Assembly: GCA_050084515.1 (NCBI GenBank)
Contig: CM114271.1
Span: 67,890,001-67,954,000, forward strand
Length of the DNA: 64,000 bases
Origin: Blasia pusilla
Lineage: Eukaryota; Marchantiophyta; Marchantiopsida; Blasiales
Direction of reading: 5' to 3'
This document shows, piece by piece, positions 1 to 11,034 of the stretch. The stretch's first letter is position 1. Every line of letters begins with the position of its first letter. The notes under the pieces were generated by a model. The model had not been told where the DNA came from and searched no databases. It saw nothing but the letters and a program-made list of their open reading frames with translations. A program made the position numbers and the translations under genes.

Positions 1-2145
1 GACAAAAGGATTTTGGGCTGAAGGTGTTAATACTGCCGTATACATTCTAAATAGAAGTGGTACCAAGTCAGTGCAAGGCATGGCTCCTCATCAATCATAC
101 TTAGGTAAGGTACCATTAGTCCAATATTTCAGGACTTTTGGTAGTGAGTGTTTTGTACATATTCCTGAAGCATCCAGGACCAAGCTAGAGTCCAAGAGCA
201 GGAAGTGCATCTTTATGGGATACAGTGATGAGTCTAAAGCTTATCGCCTTTGGTGTTAGAGGCAAAGAAGATGCTTGTGAGTCGTGATGTGGTATTCCAG
301 AAACAGCCTCGTTAAGTGGCGGATATCAGCGGTCCGTCCACATTATCATCAAACGAAGAGATAACCCACCAGAGCACACCACCAATGTTTACACCAGATC
401 ATCAAGAAGAAGAATTTGGTGATGATTACAAAGAGCAACCTGCTCTTCCACTACGGTTGTCATACCCTAAGTGGATAAAGCAGCTCTTGGATGGTAAGGA
501 TCCACCAGCAACTGATGAAGTTGTTACACATCCAAGGAGATCCAAGAGACTAGAGGAGCAGAATAGAGCTTCTGCACATCTCGTCAACATGGCCTTGATG
601 ACAGAGGTCTTGAAGGTGGAAGAGCCATCATGCTTGGATGAGGCCCTTGCCCATCATCAATGGAGAGAGGCCATGCAGATGGAGATGGACGCTATTCAGA
701 GAAATGAAACTTGGACTTTGGTTGAAAAGCCAAAGGACAGGAAGATAATACGCACCAAGTGGGTGTACAAGACCAAGTACAAGTCGGACGGTACATTGGA
801 TAAATTCAAAGCGAGGTTGGTTGCACAAGGATGCTCACAAATCGAAGGTTTTGACTACTATGAGACTTTTGCTCCTACTGCAAGGATGATAATCATTCGA
901 ATTGTTCTAGCGATTGCAGGAACAAGACGTTGGTCTGTATACCAATACGATGTGAAGTCTGCCTTTTTGAACGGGAGTCTCAAGAAGGAGGTATATGTTT
1001 CTCAACCACCAGGTTTTGAGACACCCGGATCAGAAGAGAAAGTTTGTTTACTTCATTGAGCATTGTATGGGTTGAAGCAAGCCCCAAGGGTATGGTATCA
1101 ACGAATAGATACATTCTTTCGAGAGAAGGGTCTCATCAAGAGTCTGTCAGAAGCAAATTTGTATGTGTTTTGCGAAGATGGGATGTATATGTTGATAGTC
1201 CTGTATGTGGATGATCTTATCATCATAGGAGACCACAATAAGAAAATAGAGGAAATGAAGGGAGTGTTGAAAGCTGAGTTTGAAATGTCAGATTTAGGTC
1301 TTCTGCACTACTTTATAGGGCTGGAAATTTGGCAACAGTCAGATTCTATTTTTCTCTCTCAACAAAAGTATGCTAGAGAAATCTTGAAGGCATTCGGGAT
1401 AATCGAGTGTAAGGCAGTGGTCTCGCCAATGGAGGTAGAGTTGAAACTCTCGATGGTGGATATTTCACCATTGGTAGATGAAAATTTGTACAGAAATCTT
1501 GTAGGCAGTTTGATATTTTTGTGTAACACTAGACTAGACATTAGCTTCGCTGTGGGAGTGTTGAGTAGGTTCTCAACTAAGCCTCGTGAGAACCATTGGA
1601 AGGCAGGGATGCGTGTGTTGAAGTACATCAAAGGCACTATCGAGTACGACATTACCTATGGAGCACGGACGGAAATGATAGGTTTTTGTGACTTGGATTG
1701 GGCAGGAGATTCAGATTCTCGAAGATCAGTTTCGGGTTATTGCTTCTTGGTAGGATCAGGTATGGTATCATGGGTCAGCAAGAAGAAACCTACAATGGCT
1801 CTTTCTTCTACCAAGGCAGAGTACAAGGCCGCTTGTTATGCTTCTTGTGAAGCAATATGGTTGAGATGGATATTGGAGGACATAGGAGAAGCACCAGAAA
1901 ATGCTATTGTAATGTGGTGTGAAAATCAGAGTTGCATTGCCATAGCACATAATCCTGTGTTTCATGCTCGTATGAAGCACATAGAGATCCAGTATCACTT
2001 TGTTCGTGAATTGATCGAGAGAGAGGTTTTGAAGTTAGTCTATTGTCCAACAGAGGATAATCGTGCAGACATCTTCACGAAAGCTTTGAGCGGAGATAAG
2101 CTTCACCGACATCTGAAGGGTCTTGGCATAGGTCCAAGACACTAG
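1..2145 (+). pseudogene. Ty1/copia pol fragment: integrase end, RT, RNase H (decayed)
   Basis: This is the 3' part of a copia polyprotein that runs off the left edge. Positions 1-260 encode the end of the integrase (FWAEGVNTAVYILNR, then GYSDESKAYRL), after which the frame shifts. RT starts near 640 (NETWTLVEKP, KWVYKTKYKSDG, FKARLVAQG, DVKSAFLNG). An in-frame TGA at 1057-1059 stands just before ALYGLKQAP, probably from CGA by C-to-T change. The RT catalytic box LYVDDLIIIG follows near 1200. RNase H is at about 1660-2140 (FCDLDWAGD, ALSSTKAEYKA, HIEIQYHFVRE, DIFTKAL). The order integrase before RT is diagnostic of copia. At least one frameshift and two stops make it non-functional. Confidence 0.95.
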
Positions 2146-2165
2146 TCCACATGAGAGTGGATATT

Positions 2166-2345
2166 GAGAGGGGGTGGTGTTGGATTCTCAACATCCACTT
2201 CTCTAAGCACCATTAATCTGATCGGCCCCCTTGTATGAGGAGAAGCCTAGATTGATGGTTTCGACTTAGACGTAGGAGGAGTCATAGTAGTATGACGTAG
2301 GTGGTTTTAGGAGTAGCGTTACTAGGTTTATCTAATCCTATATTG
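2166..2345 (+). repeat. copia polypurine tract and start of 3' LTR
   Basis: A purine-rich tract (GAGAGGGGGTGG, 2166-2177) lies 20 bp after the copia stop codon. It is followed by TGTTGGATTCTCAACATCC from 2178, a typical copia LTR start in which TGTTG and CAACA form a short inverted repeat. The far end is unclear because the DM-1 remnant begins near 2401. Positions 2346-2400 hold GC-rich sequence that I cannot assign. Confidence 0.7.
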
Positions 2346-2408
2346 CATCAGGGTGCGGGGCACCTTGATGCGTCGCGGGGGTCCGGGTCGTCTTGGAAAA
2401 ATTTTCCT

Positions 2409-3434
2409 TTAAACCTCCATAGGCAACAAGTTTGTCCACCACAAGCGTGGACAATGTGCATGTGAGCCAACTCGCGCTGCATCCAACAACACCGCTAGTC
2501 CAATCCAAGACCGCACCTCATGAACACTCGCCATTATCCGGGTCCGAGTGTCACAAAATAATGGAACATTCTCTAGAATGAAAATTGGAGCACGTGCCTG
2601 ATGAACCTGAAGATGTCGTAACACCTGTAACATCTCCCAAAACAATCGAGACCTAGGGTCGTGTAATCCCTCACCATGACCAGCACATGTATGACCCTGA
2701 CATGGCCATCCGGCAATCACCAAATCGATAGGACCAACCCTCTCAAGGTCCTGCGCCCCCAACAATGCAATGTGTGACGGCAAAGCACGCTGGTACCCAC
2801 GAATAGCTGATGGTGGCAACAACTCAGGATATCTCTGCATCAACTGACCAATATGTCGGGATGAGACTCTCTGGGCCATCTCATCTTGCTCCACATACAT
2901 GTATCTCCGCACAGGAATACCGGCCTACAACACTGCAGCCAAACCAGTGCTAATCCCACCAAAGAGATCTAACACACAAATGCCCTCCGGCGGATACTGC
3001 CATACAATGGGTGTAGTATCCAAAGGGGATAACCCAATTGGACCAGAAGTAGGAGTCCGCCGTGGGGCCTCCTCTTTCTCGTGAGGTATAACAGCCTCAC
3101 ACCAAGCCTCGTGCACTAGGGGATCAGCCTCCTGCCGTAGTGCACCGCTTGAACTCCAAAGTGGCACATCCAACGATAAGGAAACCACTGTTGCAAAACT
3201 AGGGACCTCCTCTACCTCCTCATGCACAGGAGAATCCATAGCAGAAAGGTTACCCTCCAAAAAGTCTCCTGGCCAAGTGACTACTCCACAAAAACCAGCC
3301 ACAGATGCTAACATTGTTGGGGAAGACCCTCCTGGTCGAACCCCAGAAATAAATCTCACAGGAACCTGGCTCATACGTCCATTCCCGGATTGCCAACCAG
3401 GTCTATAAGATGCTGTCTCAGTCCAGTAGTCCAT
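2409..3434 (-). pseudogene. DNMT3-like C5-cytosine methyltransferase domain (DM-1)
   Basis: The domain would transfer methyl from S-adenosylmethionine to C5 of cytosine in DNA. The first part (3434 to about 3010) is a linker after the protease. Motif I is CVLDLFGGISTGLAAVL (about 2980-2930), followed by a Q-to-stop change (TAG) and then YVEQDE. Motif IV is DLVIAGWPCQGHT with the catalytic PC, motif VI is ILENVPL, and motif VIII is HCPRLWWTNLLP. The linear order I-IV-VI-VIII excludes the rearranged DRM type. The GISTGL and DAxxVGSxAH-R-WW features resemble DNMT3. The domain ends at 2409 without motifs IX and X, which DM-3 and DM-5 retain. As it stands it is not functional. Confidence 0.85.
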
Positions 3435-4271
3435 CTAAAAACCCATTGGGTACAATACTGCTCCTCCAACCAGTACATCATACGACTCAGCTGATGTGAC
3501 CACTGTAGAGACTCCCAACCGGGAGCTATCAATCGCATGATCTGGTCTCACCTGTACAGAAAACTTCTCCCGTGTCATGAATTGAGACATGTCATTGGCT
3601 CCTCCAAGTGATGTTTGAATCTGGAATGGGCAAGGCTCAAGCTTTGACCTCCGAATACTCAAACCAATACATGCCGCCTTTCCCAACATCAAAGGTTGGG
3701 CACCAGAGTCTAACAAGACTCTATCTGGTCTATACACCTGTCCTGTAGGACTCACCAATCGGAATATCCCACTCCGCTTGTCCAACATACATACACCAGG
3801 TGTAAGCCTCTCACGATCAATGGCTGGCCGGGTTGGTAATGCATCCATCTTCGCCGCTGCTGCATGCCAAGTAGCACTGGTACTCAATGCTACACCTGAC
3901 ATAGGGGGTCGCTCCACCGCAACACCCTCATACACCTTAGCACGTGTAGTAGTAACACCCCCATGTTCACACAACGTGGCTGCTAGCTGAAATACAAGCG
4001 CTAAGTCAACTCCTAAAGCCATCAGCTCCATGGCCGAAAACAATGGGAATCCCAACACTGAAGTTTCCATCCGCAATACTGCACTGGATGCTGCATCCGT
4101 GTCTACTACACGCGATGTAGATGCCTCAGTCCCCATGTATTGTAGGCTCAATAGGATGCGTAGGAACCATGGATGGAGTCCTAAGCACCTCAGACAACAA
4201 GAATGACTGGGGAAGCCTAGCCTGCCTCCCAACCTCACCCCTCTGTGGGTCCAACTCCACAGTAGCACCAC
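3435..4271 (-). pseudogene. Retropepsin-like aspartic protease (DM-1)
   Basis: This is an open frame of 278 codons overlapping the end of gag in another frame. The active-site motif is VLLDSGAQPLMLGKAA (D-S-G-A). It is followed by PFQIQTSLGG and ESYDVLVGGAVLYPMGF, the C-terminal half of a retroviral-type protease, which would cut the gag-pol polyprotein. A TAG follows PMGF, and the same TAG occurs in DM-5. Reading resumes directly with MDYWTETASYRPGW, so the stop interrupts what was one pol frame. DM-3 and DM-4 have a sense codon here. Confidence 0.8.
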
Positions 4272-5862
4272 CTGGCTCTGATGCTCGAGTGGCTCCTCTC
4301 ATAACCGCAGCTGATGCCTCAACTTGTGCTGCACTCGCCATATAAGAGAGATCATCCCCCCCATAAGAGGTGGAAGCCCCTGCTCCCGAACCTGCTCTAT
4401 GCTGGATACCAGCCATAGTAGCCAACTTCTGCTCCAACAGCTCAATCCTGGCAGCCATAACTGACTTAGTCGTAGTGGTAGGGGTAGCCACCCTAGACTC
4501 TCCAACCACAGGTCCACCTCTACCACCCCTACCACCTCTACGACCTCGGCCTCTCGGAGCTACTCCACCACGGCCACGGCCTGATCTCAACTCTGGATGA
4601 AGATCAAAGCAAGGCTCTCGAGGATGACCTGGTCTCCCGCAATGATCATACTGAGTTGGGGCCGACTGAGGCCCATCCTCCAAAGTCCATCTCCCATCCT
4701 CTTGGGGACAAAACCTCCTAACATGATCACCTCCACATGTCCAACATGACTGTCCTTGCTACGGGGCAACAAATGAAGGCAATGGTTTTTACGCAAGTAT
4801 CCCTCTAGGACCTGGCTGAGGTCGTGTGTACCCCCCACGACTCCCACTACTACTACCACCACCACTACTACGAGACTGTGAGCTGGACTGCTGAACACGA
4901 GAAGTAGTAGTTGTATCCCTACTGAATGCCGATGTCACCCCTCTCTCCTCCACCATGTTAAGCTCAATCTTCTCAGATAGAGCAAACACATGGGTCAATG
5001 TGGGTGAATCATCACTCATAAGAGTAGCATCACGTACCCTACGGCGCAACTCTCTGTCCAAGATCCCATACCAAAACTAGATTTCCTGAGCCTCAGTCAC
5101 ACCCTGGGTAACTGAAATCAAGCGTTGCATACGAGTGTATGTCTCACGAAGACTCTCACCAGTCTTTCGCTCAAATTCTTGAAGACTCCTCAACTTCTCT
5201 ATCTTCACTCCCTAATAGTTCATCTTCAACCTCTTGAAGAACTCTACAACCTGGCTGAACAATGGTGGTGCACTAGTACCTCCACTAGTACCCCCACTGG
5301 TACCTCCACTGATACCCCCACTCCGGCTCGTACTCGTACCACTCGAGGTCGGGCTGGCTGGCATAGTAGGAGCACTACTACCAATACCACCACGGGTGAT
5401 AGACACATAGCCTGGAGACCAATATTGTCTCCACGGCTTAATCTCAGCAACATGGTCCTTCCTTAACTCAAGGTAATCATCCATGGGTGGTCCCTCCAAG
5501 TGCTGAAACAACCCCTTCCAAGCCAAGAAGGGTGTAAACAACGTGGCGTTCCACAACAGCTGCATATCATACCACGTATCAAACCCCTAAATGAAGTCCT
5601 CCAACTCAATGGTGCCCACTGCACCCGAGTATCGTCATGGGCCCTTCATGGCCCCATATATCCCGTCCATATCCCAAATCAATGGAGCTGCAACACTCGA
5701 TAACAATGTAGAAGACTCGGTGTTTGGAACACCCTCGTTCCCCTTTTCATCAACCGTCGGAAGTGGAAAAGGTAGCCGATTCCTCAATCCACTCCGTGTA
5801 AAACCACCACTGTCCGCACCACGGTCCCCAACCAGACCACCATAAAGTTCCGTGATCACCAA
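4126..5862 (-). pseudogene. gag of DM-1 with two zinc knuckles
   Basis: The frame carries several stops but can be followed by comparison with DM-2 and DM-4. The N-terminal capsid-like part includes HLEGPPMDDYLELRKDH and ESLRETYTRMQRLISVTQGV (Retrotrans_gag type). A Gly/Ser/Thr repeat (GGTSGGTSGGTS) lies near 5270-5345. Near 4740 is a first knuckle of form C-x2-C-x3-H-x4-C (CWTCGGDHVRRFC). The second (DHCGRPGHPREPC) has lost its first cysteine. An Arg/Gly-rich stretch (about 4590-4500) follows and may bind nucleic acid. The product would package element RNA in particles. Confidence 0.8.
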
Positions 5863-6417
5863 CGCCGATGCCGTACCACCATCAAATCACCACCACTAAG
5901 TAACCAAGTGATGTCGATGTCGCTGTACTATTCTAGCTCTACTAGCTATGAGTGTAGGCAACCTAACATGTCATCACCACAAGAAGCCTCCCACGGTCTA
6001 CTAGTCATCACTCCAGCCTCACTACCGGTAGCACACAGGAGTAAAACTACTAAAATTAGCGTCAACCCTAACAATGGGCACGCAAGCAAGAAGCAACAAT
6101 GGAGGGGATCCAAACACAGGAAGTCCAGCGACAACCCTCCAATCGCAAATGGAAATCAAGGTAACACAATCCACCAAACGTGGCGACCTCTGAATCCACA
6201 GAACCCACCACACAATTCTAACGCAATAGCTACTCCGCCGCGGGTCGATGACGTGCTAGTCGGACTCACAGTAGCTGAAAATATCACCTGCATGGAGAGG
6301 CTACACTGTACTATGCGCTAGAGGTCCATCACCCAAAAACCCGAGATGCGTAAAGCGCCTAACACATCTCCGAACATCACCAAATGAGCTACACCTGTGT
6401 GTATATTGGCATAGTTA

Positions 6418-6470
6418 AGAACTCAGCAGTTAAGCGTCTTCCAGGCAGAATAGCCCAAAGATGGGTGACC
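6418..6470 (+). other. 5S rRNA-like segment (box A and box C conserved)
   Basis: The segment AGAACTCAGCAGTTAAGCGT followed by AAGATGGGTGACC has the same 53-nt spacing as the internal control region of plant 5S rRNA, compared from memory. About 40 of 53 positions match: the box A side is 19 of 20 and the box C side 12 of 13, while the middle has diverged. Flanking 5S sequence is weak or absent. It lies antisense to DM-1. It may be a captured 5S promoter, as in Cassandra-type elements, or a 5S-derived SINE fragment. It is not a functional 5S gene. Confidence 0.55.
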
Positions 6471-6520
6471 AGTTATGCAACACTCAACTCACAAATCTTG
6501 CAAAAAATGCCTCACGCCCA

Positions 6521-6548
6521 AGCAAGCAAGCAAGCTTGCTTGCTTGCT
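6521..6548. repeat. Perfect CAAG/CTTG palindrome
   Basis: AGCAAGCAAGCAAG is followed directly by its reverse complement, centred on AAGCTT (6532-6537). It lies in the DM-1 leader about 50 bp from the 5S-like segment. Confidence 0.9.
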
Positions 6549-6970
6549 TGCTTGCTCCTTGCTCCTTACTCCGCCTCTCACGCCCACTCGCCCCGAGCTA
6601 CCACGATTTGCCTCCAAGCCTCAAGACGCTGAGAGATGCTCGAGACTTGCCCTGTTCACCATGCTTTGCTATGGAGAGAGGCCCAACCAGGGCACCCCAA
6701 ACGGGAGAGGCGTCTCCAACAACGGACGAGTGACCAACCAACCAGCCCCTCCGATCTGTTGTCCACCATAACTAGACCTTGAGCTAGTCCGCAAAATTTT
6801 GATCAGAAATTACTCCACAAATCCTCAACCAAAATTGAATTTGTGTCAACCAGAATTCAATTGACCACCATAGCTATCTCTCCACAAAAAATCAGCTACA
6901 ACCAAGCTCTGTACTCCGAGCTAAAAATCAGACAAACTTGCTTTCCATACACCTCCAGAATCGCAAATCC

Positions 6971-6987
6971 GACAGCGCTTCCGCCCA
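6971..6987 (-). promoter_or_regulatory. Conserved leader motif TGGGCGGAAGCGCTGTC
   Basis: On the minus strand this motif lies 765 bp downstream of the A1 start. The same core occurs at 44104-44120 (DM-5, also 765 bp from A1), 51501-51515 (DM-4) and, diverged, at 12364-12383 (DM-2). It begins with TGG, as a tRNA primer binding site would, but I could not match it to a tRNA 3' end. It may instead be a packaging or splicing signal. Confidence 0.4.
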
Positions 6988-7384
6988 AATTCATGTACAC
7001 AGAAATCCGCAATGCTCCACACACTCAAGCAGATAGCTTCACATGAGATCACAATACAGGTAGCAAGAGGAACCTCTCACCCGATCTAGATGAACTTCAA
7101 CAGAGCTTCCGCACTCCAAGCTCTCCACATCAGAAAATCGTCGAACACGAACCAGAATCTTCAATCCTTGATAACTTCCAACTCCCTTGAAAAAATCTGG
7201 CGATTTAAAGCGCGTTGAAAAGCTATCAGCAAGGCACTTCTTTCCCAACCAACCACGCACCAGATTTCCACCTCCAACATAGGCCACAAGCCACGAACAT
7301 CCACGGCTGAGTACACAATCAGCCCTAACCAGATCCTACTGATCCACGATCAAAGCTACCATCGATCTACTCCAGTTCTTTGAG

Positions 7385-7752
7385 TGAAATCTGTGAAAGA
7401 CCAATTGTCATAAAACACCTATAGAATCACATAAAATTGAGCCAAAGCCACTCCACGATGGGAGAATCTAGGTCGAAGCTTGCGGGAACCACCATAGCCA
7501 AGAGCTCTACTCACTACCAAGGCTAACTCCCAATGCAACAAGCTCAACTCAAAGAACTAACTGTTCTTTAAGTGCACTCCACACTATATCCTCCAACCTA
7601 AGAGCGGGCCCTATTGGAAAAGTCTCCGTAAACTTAGTAATCCCCAACCCTATGTATGAAACCGCATCTCTACCTAGACACTACGGTCCTACATAAGGTA
7701 TGGCCTCTACTAGCACACTATACTCTACGACATAATCTGTATGGTCATGACA
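7385..7752 (-). repeat. A1 block (U3-like terminal repeat) of DM-1
   Basis: This 368-bp block begins TGTCATGACCATA and ends ATTTCA. It is matched over its full length by 43339-43706 and 49512-49879 (DM-5). It marks the 5' end of DM-1. A TATA-like CTATAG stands where DM-5 has TATAAAT, near the end of the block, so the block corresponds to a U3 promoter region. Confidence 0.85.
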
Positions 7753-8640
7753 GGGTGTCCAAGGGTGCTCTCTGCATCTTTCAACACCCTTGGATCGGGG
7801 TACTATTTTGAGATTTTTGAACAGGTGTGTGGCATTGTGTGCTTGGCTAGTGATGTTCACGTTAGATGATTGAAGACATTTGTGCTAGTTGTTGGAGATA
7901 CTTGTGTTAATTCCTTGTAAATGGTGCACTTGCTCCGCATTACTCAATTCCCACATTGGATATTTGAAGACGCATTATTTTTGGTTTTTCAAATACACTT
8001 GTGTTAGCGCAGTTGTGCTTGCTTTAGACATCTACTTGCCACTATGACAGCTCCTTCGCTTGCTTTGTGTTAGTCACTTGGGTCAATCATGCCCACAAAT
8101 CTACTATTCCCTTGTGTTGCATATGTTAGCCTTATCTTGAAAAAAAAAACTAAATGATGAAATCCATGATCTTGAATCCGTTAGCCCAAGAGCCCAAGAG
8201 CGCCGCAAACCAACGCAGAACGCTAACGAGGTTCAAACCGCAGTTGGCGGAGGTGAGTAGTGCGGTTAATCAAGGTGCTAATGACCAATGCAATGAGGCA
8301 GCCTAGTCAACTGATCTCACATAACGACACACATACTTGTACATGGACTACCGCGTCACCCGTGAATCGCACGCCTATGTCTCGGAACTAAGGGACCCGG
8401 AAGAAATGCCTAGGTAGCCATGTCCTAGAAGGGTTAAGGTTGGCTAGTATGAATGACGATTCGATCCTAACGTATGACAAAGCATAGCGCCGCCCTTGCG
8501 AGTAACGAGTCTCGGTTGGCCAAGACTCATGTTTGGAGGAGCACACGAGTATGGAAGGTAGCCAACCCCAATGACTCAAGGCTTGGAGCGGAGACTCAGT
8601 GGAAAGGGCTTATGAGTTAGGAAGGTAACCAACCACGATG
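7753..8640. other. Unassigned stretch between DM-1 and DM-2
   Basis: I see no gene here. The sequence includes a run of A at about 8138-8147 and two imperfect copies of a 28-bp unit at about 8552 and 8621 (GAAGGTAGCCAACC and GAAGGTAACCAACC). It may contain the eroded 3' side of another transposon. Confidence 0.4.
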
Positions 8641-8649
8641 ACTTAGGTC

Positions 8650-9296
8650 ATGACTTCCTGTCGGGTGATATACTGTGTGGTACTTACTCCACCCAAGGAT
8701 GTCTGTATCCGGAATGGACAACGCTCCACATCGGCTCTCAGCAAGCCTACTCCTCTGCATGACGCTTTCCCCAACATCAAGGGTTGCGCTCCTCAATCCA
8801 ACAAGACGCGTTGCGGGTTAAAAGCTCTACCTCCAAGACTCACCAATTGGAAGACCTTTCTATGGTTATCTAGCAATACAACACCAGGAGAAACCATGGC
8901 ACGCTCTATCGCGGGTCTAGCGGGCATCTCCGCCATCCTAGCAGCCGCAGCCTGCCATGAATCTGACATGGACGGCCCGAGCATCCGCTCCAAAGGCAGG
9001 TCCATCACCTCCTCTGCAATCACCTCTAAACATGATGCAAGAACTCCAACTCCACGCTCACATAGCGTAGCGGCCAGCCAAAAAACCTTGGCGGGCGTAC
9101 CTCCCAACGTCATAACATCGAAAGCAGAAAATAAAGGAGCGCGGCACACAACGGTGGCAGCCCCCAACAACGTGCTCGACACACCCCCCTCCCGAGCATC
9201 AGCAATAGGAGTCGTCGCACTCGCTTCTCCCATCGCCCTCCGTGCCTGCACACCAACAACATCACCAACTCTCCAAGAACTCTGATCAGGACCCAT
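8650..9296 (-). pseudogene. Protease region (DM-2), truncated
   Basis: The frame opens directly after the gag stop codon, in the same frame. It runs through a long spacer (APLFSAFDVMTLG, FWLAATLCERG, MPARPAIERAMVSPG) to NPQRVLLD, the aspartate of the D-S/T-G active site. Beyond this a stop is met, although homology to the following residues (PFRIQT-like) continues to about 8650. The spacer is conserved in all DM copies. Confidence 0.7.
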
Positions 9297-11034
9297 CTAT
9301 GGGGTCCTCATCGCCTTAGACGACGTGAAAGACTGAGGAAGCCTAATCGGTTTTCTGGATTCCCCTCGTTGTGGATCCCACTCTGCGGCTGCTCCACATG
9401 TCACAAGTGCGGTGGCCTCCATTTGGGCAAACCCACACATCCAACCAGGATCCTCCATATCTCTGGGTGCTCCATATGATGTCGATGCCATGGATCCGGC
9501 ATTAGGTAACCTTAATTCCATAGCGGCAATCTGCTCCTGTAGTTGTTGTATCTTAGCAACCATCCCAGCCTCACGCTCGGCGTCTTCCTCGACACGTCTA
9601 GGTGGTCGGACTCTACCTCCTCCATGGGCAGCTCCACCACCCTGTCGGGAAACTCCAACTCCTTGTCCCCCAACAGGACCACCTGGTGCAGGACCTCTAG
9701 CCCCACCCGGACCGGCTACTCGCTCTGGTGCCCTCTCTGGCCCTCGGTCCCTACGTTACTCAGGATGTAAACTGAAACACCCGGCGCGTGTATGACCATA
9801 CCTCTGACAATAGTCACACAGATAACCTCCTGGTGCAGCACCATCTCTTCCTCCATGCTGAGGCACACGTCCATGACCCTAACGAGTGCAATCGCGCTAA
9901 TGATGGGCTCCACCATATGACCAACAAGTAATAGTAGGCGGCTGCTGCTGAGTCGCATATGAGGGCGCGGGTCTCTGTGGCACGGCCGCACGTGTATCCT
10001 CCCTAAGCTCGTGGTGCCACAGTCGACCTATCTTGGAGTCCACGTTGCTGCACAGGTGGTGCAGCCAATCGCGACTGCTCTCGCCCAGAACCCATGGTGG
10101 CTACGCTCTTCTCCGCCATATTGCGCTCAATGTTCTCGGCAGTCCTAAAAACATCTCTCAACGTAGGGGAGGTGTTCATAAGAAGCACCCCCTGCCACAC
10201 CTGTGGCCGCAGGGTCTAGTCCAGCATCGCGTATCATGACTGGATAGCCTGAGCCTCTGTCAACCCCTGAGTGACGTTGATCAACCGGCGCAAGCGAGTG
10301 TAAGCCTCACATAAACTCTCACCCGGGCACCTCTGGAAGTTGTGGATGCTCCGCAACTTCTCCGTCTGTACCCCCTGGTAGCTCGCCCTCAACTCAACAA
10401 AGAACTCAACCATGGGGTTGAACCTGGGACGAACCCGACTAGATGGTGCAAGTGCCCCAGTGCGAGTGACCCCTCCTAAAACATCACTAGTGGAAGAGGA
10501 AGTAGCCTCTCCTTACTCCTCCTCCTCATCTGGGAACAACTCCGTCCATGACACATAGTGTGGGTCATAGTAGAGTCGTCATGCCTCAATCTCCTGGGCA
10601 TATTTGTGGGAGAACTCATGGTAATCGTCCATGGGTGCCCCCTCTAAATGCTGGAACATACTGTTCCATGTTGTAAACGGGTTGAACTCTCTAGAGTTGC
10701 TAGCCCGCTGTGAGTCACACCAACTCCTAAACTCCGCAATGAAGTCGTGTAGCTCTATAGTGCCTACAACACCCAAAAATCTACGTGGTCCTCTATCCCG
10801 ATCGTCCATCTTGTACGCCCAACCGGTAGGACCACTCAATGTGTATGGTGGATCACTAACACACTCCTCTATACACTCACTCTCGTCTGAAGATGACATA
10901 GAAGGAGATTGAGGTGGTCTCTCACGTGGAGACCTTTGAAACCTTGCATCACTCCGGGTTAACCCTCCAGAGCTACTCTCAGGTCCACTACCTCGCCTCT
11001 CAAAATCCCGAAAGGATGCGGTGATGGCCCTCAT
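9297..11034 (-). pseudogene. gag of DM-2
   Basis: A clear start MRAITASFRDFERR is at 11034. The capsid-like region has FLGVVGTIELHDFIAEFRSW and HLEGAPMDDYHEF, then ESLCEAYTRLRRLINVTQG. One zinc knuckle, LCDYCQRYGHTRAGC, lies near 9820-9775. It is followed by a Gly/Pro/Arg-rich stretch and a short coiled-coil-like segment (MVAKIQQLQEQIAAMELRL). Several stops interrupt the middle. The last stop is TAG (9297-9299), followed in the same frame by ATG and the protease. This could be an original gag-UAG-pro readthrough site, but DM-1 has a serine codon there. Confidence 0.75.

Larger units (their letters stand above)
5863..7384 (-). other. 5' leader of DM-1 (non-coding)
   Basis: This is about 1.5 kb between block A1 and gag. 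It is collinear with the DM-5 leader (43707-44440) as far as about 6660, after which DM-5 is deleted. It contains a motif shared by four leaders (6971-6987), a CAAG/CTTG palindrome (6521-6548) and a 5S rRNA-like segment on the opposite strand (6418-6470). I find no convincing open frame. The usual plant primer binding site TGGTATCAGAG was not seen. Confidence 0.55.
2401..7752 (-). mobile_element. DM-1: DNMT-bearing Ty3/gypsy-like element, 3'-truncated
   Basis: Read on the minus strand, this copy starts with the A1 block (TGTCATGACC at 7752) and continues through a leader of about 1.5 kb, gag, protease and the methyltransferase. It stops after methyltransferase motif VIII. RT, RNase H, integrase and the 3' end are missing. 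A1 and the leader match DM-5 closely, so both belong to one subfamily. The truncation abuts the copia LTR, and I see no target-site duplication. Confidence 0.85.

Noticed and set aside
6384-6490. Functional 5S rRNA gene
   Set aside because: Only the internal control region is recognisable, its centre has diverged, the 5' and 3' parts do not match and no terminator run of T follows at the right distance.
8650-9285. 211-codon plus-strand open frame
   Set aside because: It is the antisense shadow of the DM-2 protease and gag end; the minus-strand reading has family homology.
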